Below are positions 23,004 through 26,952 of a stretch of 26,952 bases of DNA, piece after piece. Numbering within the stretch: the first letter of the stretch is position 1; each line of letters begins with the position of its first letter. The notes under the pieces were generated by a model. It was not told where the DNA came from, did not search any database, and saw only the letters and a list, made by a program, of their open reading frames with translations. Where the stretch lies: positions 1-26,952 of IMG/VR virus record IMGVR_UViG_3300042731_001056. One strand, 5' to 3'. Made by a program: the position numbers and the translations under genes. The stretch comes from a virus.

Positions 23004-24923
23004 ATGGCTTTTCAGCTTTCACCTGGAGTTCTGATTAAAGAAGTTGATTTGACTTCTGTCGTACCCGCAGTAGGTACCTCTATTGGTGCTTTCGCTGGCG
23101 ACTTCCAATGGGGTCCAGCCGAAGAAGTTCGAACCCTGCAATCAGAAAATCAATTAGTAGAAATTTTTGGCAAACCTAACAACACTGTAGCAGACGGATG
23201 GTTTACTGCCGCAAGCTTTTTGGCGTACAGTTCATCTCTGCGCGTTGCACGTGCTGTTGGTTCTGCCGCTCTTAACGCTGGCGTAGCTGGTGGTGTTCTG
23301 ATTAAAAATGATACCGACTACGAAAACAACCATTCCGCTGGATCAAACGGTGTGGGTATGTGGGCGGCAAAGTGGCCTGGTGCACTAGGAAACAGTCTTA
23401 AGGTAGACTTTTGTGACCACGCAACATTCGATGCTGGCTCAGTGCTTTCAATTGCAATTAGCAACTCTGGTTCTGGCTATAACGATGGTGACACTACTGT
23501 AACTATCGCGGCACCACCCGCTGGTGGAACGCAAGCAGAAGCAACCCCAACAATTGTTGCTGGTGCAATCACTGGTATCACTGTAACTAACCCAGGTTCT
23601 GGTTACGCAACTGCGCCTACTATCACTATCACTGATTCAAATGGTACCCCTGGTGCTGGTGCCGCCGCAACTGCTACTCTTTCAGTTGCATGGCAGTATG
23701 CCAATCAGTTTGATGGCTCTCCCACTACTTCAACATATGCATCAAATGTCGGTGCGTCTAATGACGAAATGCACGTAATCGTTATTGATGAAGATGGCTT
23801 GTTTACGGGAACGGCTGGTACTGTACTTGAGAAATTCCCGTTTGTATCCAAGGCCGCTAATGCTAAGGATGACGTTGGCGCTTCAAGTTATTACAAAAAT
23901 GTAATCAACACTCAGTCTGACTACATTTGGTGGACAGATCACCCTTCAACCGACATCACGTTTGGAGACGATGCAGTAAACGGTTTGGTTTATACCTCAA
24001 ACTTTGGAGCAACAGCGCTCTCTCTTTCTAGTGGTGCCGATGCCGCTCCGAATGATGGTGAGATTCAAACAGCATACGATCTGTTTAGCAACGACTATGA
24101 GATCGATGTTAACCTTATTATAACAGGCGCACACACTGCGGCTGTACAGTCATATGTTCAAGACAACATTGCTCTGGTGCGTAAAGATTGTGTGACTTTC
24201 CACTCTCCGCTCAAGGCGTCTGTTGTTAACAATTCTGGTTCAGAAGCTACAGATATTAAGGCTGATCGAGACAACTTGACTGCTACTAGCTACTCAGTAA
24301 TGGACACTGGTTGGAAGTACATGTATGACCGCTACAATGACGTATTCCGATGGGTACCCTGTAACGGTGACACCGCTGGTCTCTGTGTGAACACGGACCA
24401 AGTATCAGATGCATGGTTCTCTCCCGCTGGTTATAACCGTGGTTTGATCAAGAATGCCGCACGTCTTGCTTACAACCCAAGCAAGGCTGATCGCGACGAT
24501 CTCTACCAGTATGGTGTAAACCCAATTGTTGGTTTTGCTGGATCTGGTATCTTGTTGTTTGGTGACAAGACTCTTCAATCCAAGCCTGGTGCTTTTGATC
24601 GTATCAATGTACGCCGACTGTTTATCGTACTTGAGAAAGCAATTGCTACTGCCGCTAAGTTCCAGTTGTTTGAAATCAACGATGAATTTACTCGCGCACA
24701 ATTTACAAGCTTGGTTGAACCCTTCCTCCGTGACGTTCAAGGCCGCCGAGGTATCTTTGACTTTAAAGTAGTTTGTAACGAGAGCAATAACACAGAAGCA
24801 GTTATCGATGGTAATCGTTTCGTTGCTGACATCTTTGTTAAGCCCTATAAGTCAATCAACTTCATTACACTCAACTTCATTGCTACGAGAACTGGCGTGT
24901 CGTTTGAGGAAGTTGGCGGTTAA
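23004..24923 (+). CDS. gp18: Tail sheath protein gp18 with GSGY repeat insert
   Basis: 639 residues (T4 gp18 is about 659), with a strong AAGGAG site at 22991-22996. The N-terminus SPGVLIKEVDLTSVVPAVGTS and the C-terminal FVADIFVKPYKSINFITLNFIATRTGVSFEE are conserved in contractile sheaths. The core (NPIVGFAGSGILLFGDKTL, RLFIVLEKAI) is typical. Residues about 147-228 are an insert of two GSGY-type beta repeats (SNSGSGYNDGDTTVTI and NPGSGYATAPTITIT), the same type as in the large protein at the window start. The sheath contracts to drive the tube into the host; the insert would lie on the outward domain. It has its own late promoter. Confidence 0.96.
   Translation: MAFQLSPGVLIKEVDLTSVVPAVGTSIGAFAGDFQWGPAEEVRTLQSENQLVEIFGKPNNTVADGWFTAASFLAYSSSLRVARAVGSAALNAGVAGGVLIKNDTDYENNHSAGSNGVGMWAAKWPGALGNSLKVDFCDHATFDAGSVLSIAISNSGSGYNDGDTTVTIAAPPAGGTQAEATPTIVAGAITGITVTNPGSGYATAPTITITDSNGTPGAGAAATATLSVAWQYANQFDGSPTTSTYASNVGASNDEMHVIVIDEDGLFTGTAGTVLEKFPFVSKAANAKDDVGASSYYKNVINTQSDYIWWTDHPSTDITFGDDAVNGLVYTSNFGATALSLSSGADAAPNDGEIQTAYDLFSNDYEIDVNLIITGAHTAAVQSYVQDNIALVRKDCVTFHSPLKASVVNNSGSEATDIKADRDNLTATSYSVMDTGWKYMYDRYNDVFRWVPCNGDTAGLCVNTDQVSDAWFSPAGYNRGLIKNAARLAYNPSKADRDDLYQYGVNPIVGFAGSGILLFGDKTLQSKPGAFDRINVRRLFIVLEKAIATAAKFQLFEINDEFTRAQFTSLVEPFLRDVQGRRGIFDFKVVCNESNNTEAVIDGNRFVADIFVKPYKSINFITLNFIATRTGVSFEEVGG
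23442..23687 (+). repeat. GSGY-type beta repeat insert inside gp18
   Basis: Two roughly 40-residue units separated by IVAGAITGITV. They match the repeat pairs at 1189-1371 and 2821-3024 in motif order (GSGY, TAPT, strand, Gly/Ala turn). They lie between the KVDFCDHATFDA and WQYANQFDG segments of the sheath. Confidence 0.8.
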
Positions 24924-24926
24924 TCG

Positions 24927-24934
24927 TATAAATA
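24927..24934 (+). promoter_or_regulatory. TATAAATA late promoter for the tail tube gene
   Basis: Exact T4 late promoter core in the 38-base gap between sheath and tube genes, about 28 bases before the gp19 ATG, with AGGAG (24949-24953) between. High, separate expression of tube and sheath fits their high copy number in the tail. Confidence 0.7.
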
Positions 24935-24961
24935 GACTGAACTCAATTAGGAGAAAAATAA

Positions 24962-25501
24962 ATGGATATCAATGAGTTTAAGACACGATTGGGCGCTGGC
25001 GGTGCACGTCCTAATCAGTTTCAAGTCATTTTGGCATTTCCAAGCTATGTGGCTTCTCCCCCGTTGTCAGATTCAATTCTGGTAACGGGTGCCGCACTTC
25101 CCGCTTCTACTGTTAATCCAGCGATTATTCAGTACCGAGGCCGTGAAGTAAAGCTGGCTGGCGAAAGAATTTTTGATCCGTACACGATTACTATTGTGAA
25201 CGATACAGAGCAGAAGATTCGTCGCGCCATGGAGCAGTGGATGGAAGGAATGAACAATAAGGAGAGCAACGAAGGTCGTTTGACTCCCGCTGACTACCAA
25301 GCTGATTTACGCATCAAGCATTTGGATCGCAATGACAACACTCTCCCTGGTGGAGACTACATCTTGCGTGATGCTTTCCCAATCCAGTTGTCAGAGATTG
25401 CACTTCAATATGGTCAGAATGACATTCTGGAAGAATACACTGTAACGTTCCAGTACCGTCATTATGAAATTCAAGGTGAGAATCTGGTCGCACCAGGTTA
25501 A
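24962..25501 (+). CDS. gp19: Tail tube protein gp19
   Basis: 179 residues (T4 gp19 is about 163). The start MDINEFKTRLGAGGARPNQF and the segments VTGAALPASTVNPAIIQYRGREVKLAGER and TVTFQYRHYEIQ are the conserved tube signature. gp19 hexamers stack to form the channel for DNA. The AGGAG site is well placed. It follows gp18 and precedes gp20 as in T4. Confidence 0.95.
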   Translation: MDINEFKTRLGAGGARPNQFQVILAFPSYVASPPLSDSILVTGAALPASTVNPAIIQYRGREVKLAGERIFDPYTITIVNDTEQKIRRAMEQWMEGMNNKESNEGRLTPADYQADLRIKHLDRNDNTLPGGDYILRDAFPIQLSEIALQYGQNDILEEYTVTFQYRHYEIQGENLVAPG

Positions 25502-25520
25502 TTAGTGAGTTAATTTAATT

Positions 25521-26952
25521 ATGCAAATTTTTGGATACAATATCTCTAAAGCGGAGAAGCCACAGAGCGAGAAATCCTTTGTGGCTCCTACCGCTGAAGG
25601 GGCAATAGAAACGATACGTGCTGGTGGTTATTACGGCACGTATCTTGATATTGAAGGCGTAGCAAATACCGAAGGCGAATTAATCAAGCGCTATCGGGAT
25701 ATTGCTATGATGGCTGATGTTGATGCCGCAATTGAAGACATTGTTAATGATGCAATTGCATATATCGACAATGAAAAACCCGTTGAATTGAACTTAGATT
25801 CGCTTGATTTGTCTGCTTCTGTAAAGAAAGCAATTCAAGCAGAGTTTGAAAAGGTTCAAGAGTTGCTAGATTTTCGTAGCAAGGCGCAAGATTATTTTCG
25901 TCACTGGTACATTGATGGTAGATTGTATTTTCACAAGGTGATTGACGTAGATAATCCACGGCAAGGGATCAAGGATGTTCGTTACATCGATCCGCGAAAA
26001 ATTAGAAAAGTTCGAAACGTCATCAAGGAAAAGAATCCTAATGGCGTTAGTTTTATTAAAGACGTTGAAGAATATTTTATCTACAACGACAAAGGTTTGA
26101 AAACAAAACCTGGTCAATATGCGGGGTCAGAGGACTCAGCGGCATTGAAGATAACAAAAGATGCCATTGCATACTGCCCAAGTGGTTTGGTTGACCAAGA
26201 CAAGAATATCGCTCTTTCATATCTACATAAAGCGATAAGGCCAGCCAACCAGCTTAGAATGATGGAAAATGCTGTTGTAATTTATCGTATTACAAGAGCG
26301 CCCGAGCGTAGAATTTTTTACGTTGACGTGGGTAACTTGCCTAAGATGAAGGCAGAGCAGTATCTTAAAGATATCATGGATAGATATCGAAACAAGTTGG
26401 TTTATGATGCCAACACTGGTGAGATACGAGACGATAAGAAGTTTATGTCTATGTTGGAAGACTTTTGGCTTCCGCGTAGAGAAGGCGGCACAGGTACGCA
26501 GATTGATACCTTGCCAGCGGGTCAAAATTTAGGCCAGATAGAAGACGTAGAATATTTTCAAAAGAAGTTGTATCAGTCTTTGAATATTCCCGTCTCACGC
26601 TTAGAGCAACAGGCTGGTCTAAACTTTGGTCGTGCGGCTGAGATAAATAGAGATGAACTTAAATTTGTAAAGTTCATTAGTAAGTTGAGACGCAAGTTCT
26701 CCGCGCTGTTTAATGATCTCTTAAAGACTCAATTGATTCTTAAGGGTATTATTACAGACGAAGATTGGATCTCAATGAAAGATGATCTCTTTTATGAGTA
26801 TGCTTCTGACGCATACTATTCAGAGTCAAAAGATCAAGAGATCTTGAGAAGTCGCGTTGAAGTATTGCAAGGTTTGGCACCCTTTATGGGACAGTTGTAC
26901 AGCAAGCAATACATACAGAAAGAAGTATTGAAGTTGACGGATGAACAAATTG
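25521..26952 (+). CDS. gp20: Portal vertex protein gp20, 3' end outside the window
   Basis: The frame opens with ATG at 25521 and stays open to the last base, giving 477 residues of a protein that is about 524 residues in T4. Diagnostic segments are RYRDIAMMADVDAAIEDIVNDA, VRYIDPRKIRKVR, the highly conserved RAPERRIFYVDVGNLPK, LEDFWLPRREGG, TLPAGQNLGQIEDV and NIPVSRLEQQAGLNFGRAAEI. The portal dodecamer forms the head vertex through which gp17 packages DNA, and later the head-tail joint. The upstream ribosome-binding sequence is weak (GTGAG region), so translation may depend partly on gp19. Confidence 0.96.
   Translation, partial: MQIFGYNISKAEKPQSEKSFVAPTAEGAIETIRAGGYYGTYLDIEGVANTEGELIKRYRDIAMMADVDAAIEDIVNDAIAYIDNEKPVELNLDSLDLSASVKKAIQAEFEKVQELLDFRSKAQDYFRHWYIDGRLYFHKVIDVDNPRQGIKDVRYIDPRKIRKVRNVIKEKNPNGVSFIKDVEEYFIYNDKGLKTKPGQYAGSEDSAALKITKDAIAYCPSGLVDQDKNIALSYLHKAIRPANQLRMMENAVVIYRITRAPERRIFYVDVGNLPKMKAEQYLKDIMDRYRNKLVYDANTGEIRDDKKFMSMLEDFWLPRREGGTGTQIDTLPAGQNLGQIEDVEYFQKKLYQSLNIPVSRLEQQAGLNFGRAAEINRDELKFVKFISKLRRKFSALFNDLLKTQLILKGIITDEDWISMKDDLFYEYASDAYYSESKDQEILRSRVEVLQGLAPFMGQLYSKQYIQKEVLKLTDEQI

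Overview
The window is a stretch of a tailed double-stranded DNA phage genome of the T4-like contractile-tail type. The right half carries the T4 virion genes in T4 order: neck gp13, gp14 and gp15, terminase gp16 and gp17, tail sheath gp18, tail tube gp19 and portal gp20 (cut by the window end). Fibre and structural genes with VTGNLTG-like and SGTTTTVNT-like repeats, GSGYTTAP repeats, and glycosyltransferase and 2OG-oxygenase-like cargo genes are typical of marine T4-like phages (cyanophage and pelagiphage relatives). The sequence does not identify the host. No rRNA, tRNA, CRISPR array, integrase or transposase was seen.

Layout. (1) 1-5735, plus strand: the 3' part of a very large virion protein, a 65-residue coiled-coil protein, two paralogous small structural proteins, and a fibre-like protein whose C-terminal 170 residues are a Tyr/Gly four-residue repeat. 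(2) 5736-12780: an accessory modification module. Three plus-strand genes (a conserved unknown, a GT-A glycosyltransferase, an Fe(II)/2OG-dioxygenase-like protein) converge on a five-gene-like minus-strand unit of four genes plus one giant fusion: in transcription order a glycosyltransferase, an 807-residue glycosyltransferase/helical-repeat/degenerate radical-SAM-SPASM fusion, two more glycosyltransferases and a SAM-methyltransferase-like protein. The four minus-strand glycosyltransferase domains are paralogs. Junctions within this unit overlap, several as ATGA. (3) 12818-18316, plus strand: nine structural or fibre-type genes, many sharing N-terminal attachment domains or very short C-terminal signatures, at the position where T4 carries its fibre and whisker genes. 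(4) 18331-26952: the neck, terminase, sheath, tube and portal block.

Regulation. Exact T4-type late promoter octamers (TATAAATA) lie just upstream of the fibre gene at 13490, the sheath gene and the tube gene. A fourth lies antisense inside the start of the minus-strand unit and points at the gene at 12818. The accessory module has a host-like extended -10 promoter instead (about 5721-5749), and no TATAAATA was found leading into its minus-strand unit, so it may be expressed on a different schedule from the virion genes.

Most interesting: the accessory module looks like a multi-enzyme glycan-modification cassette set directly beside a Tyr/Ser/Thr/Gly repeat fibre. Its largest protein carries a radical-SAM-like domain that appears to have lost all three cluster cysteines while keeping a full set of SPASM-type cysteines. 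The 2OG-oxygenase-like protein has Asn where the metal-binding Asp is expected. These points are inferences from motifs read by eye; no database search was possible.
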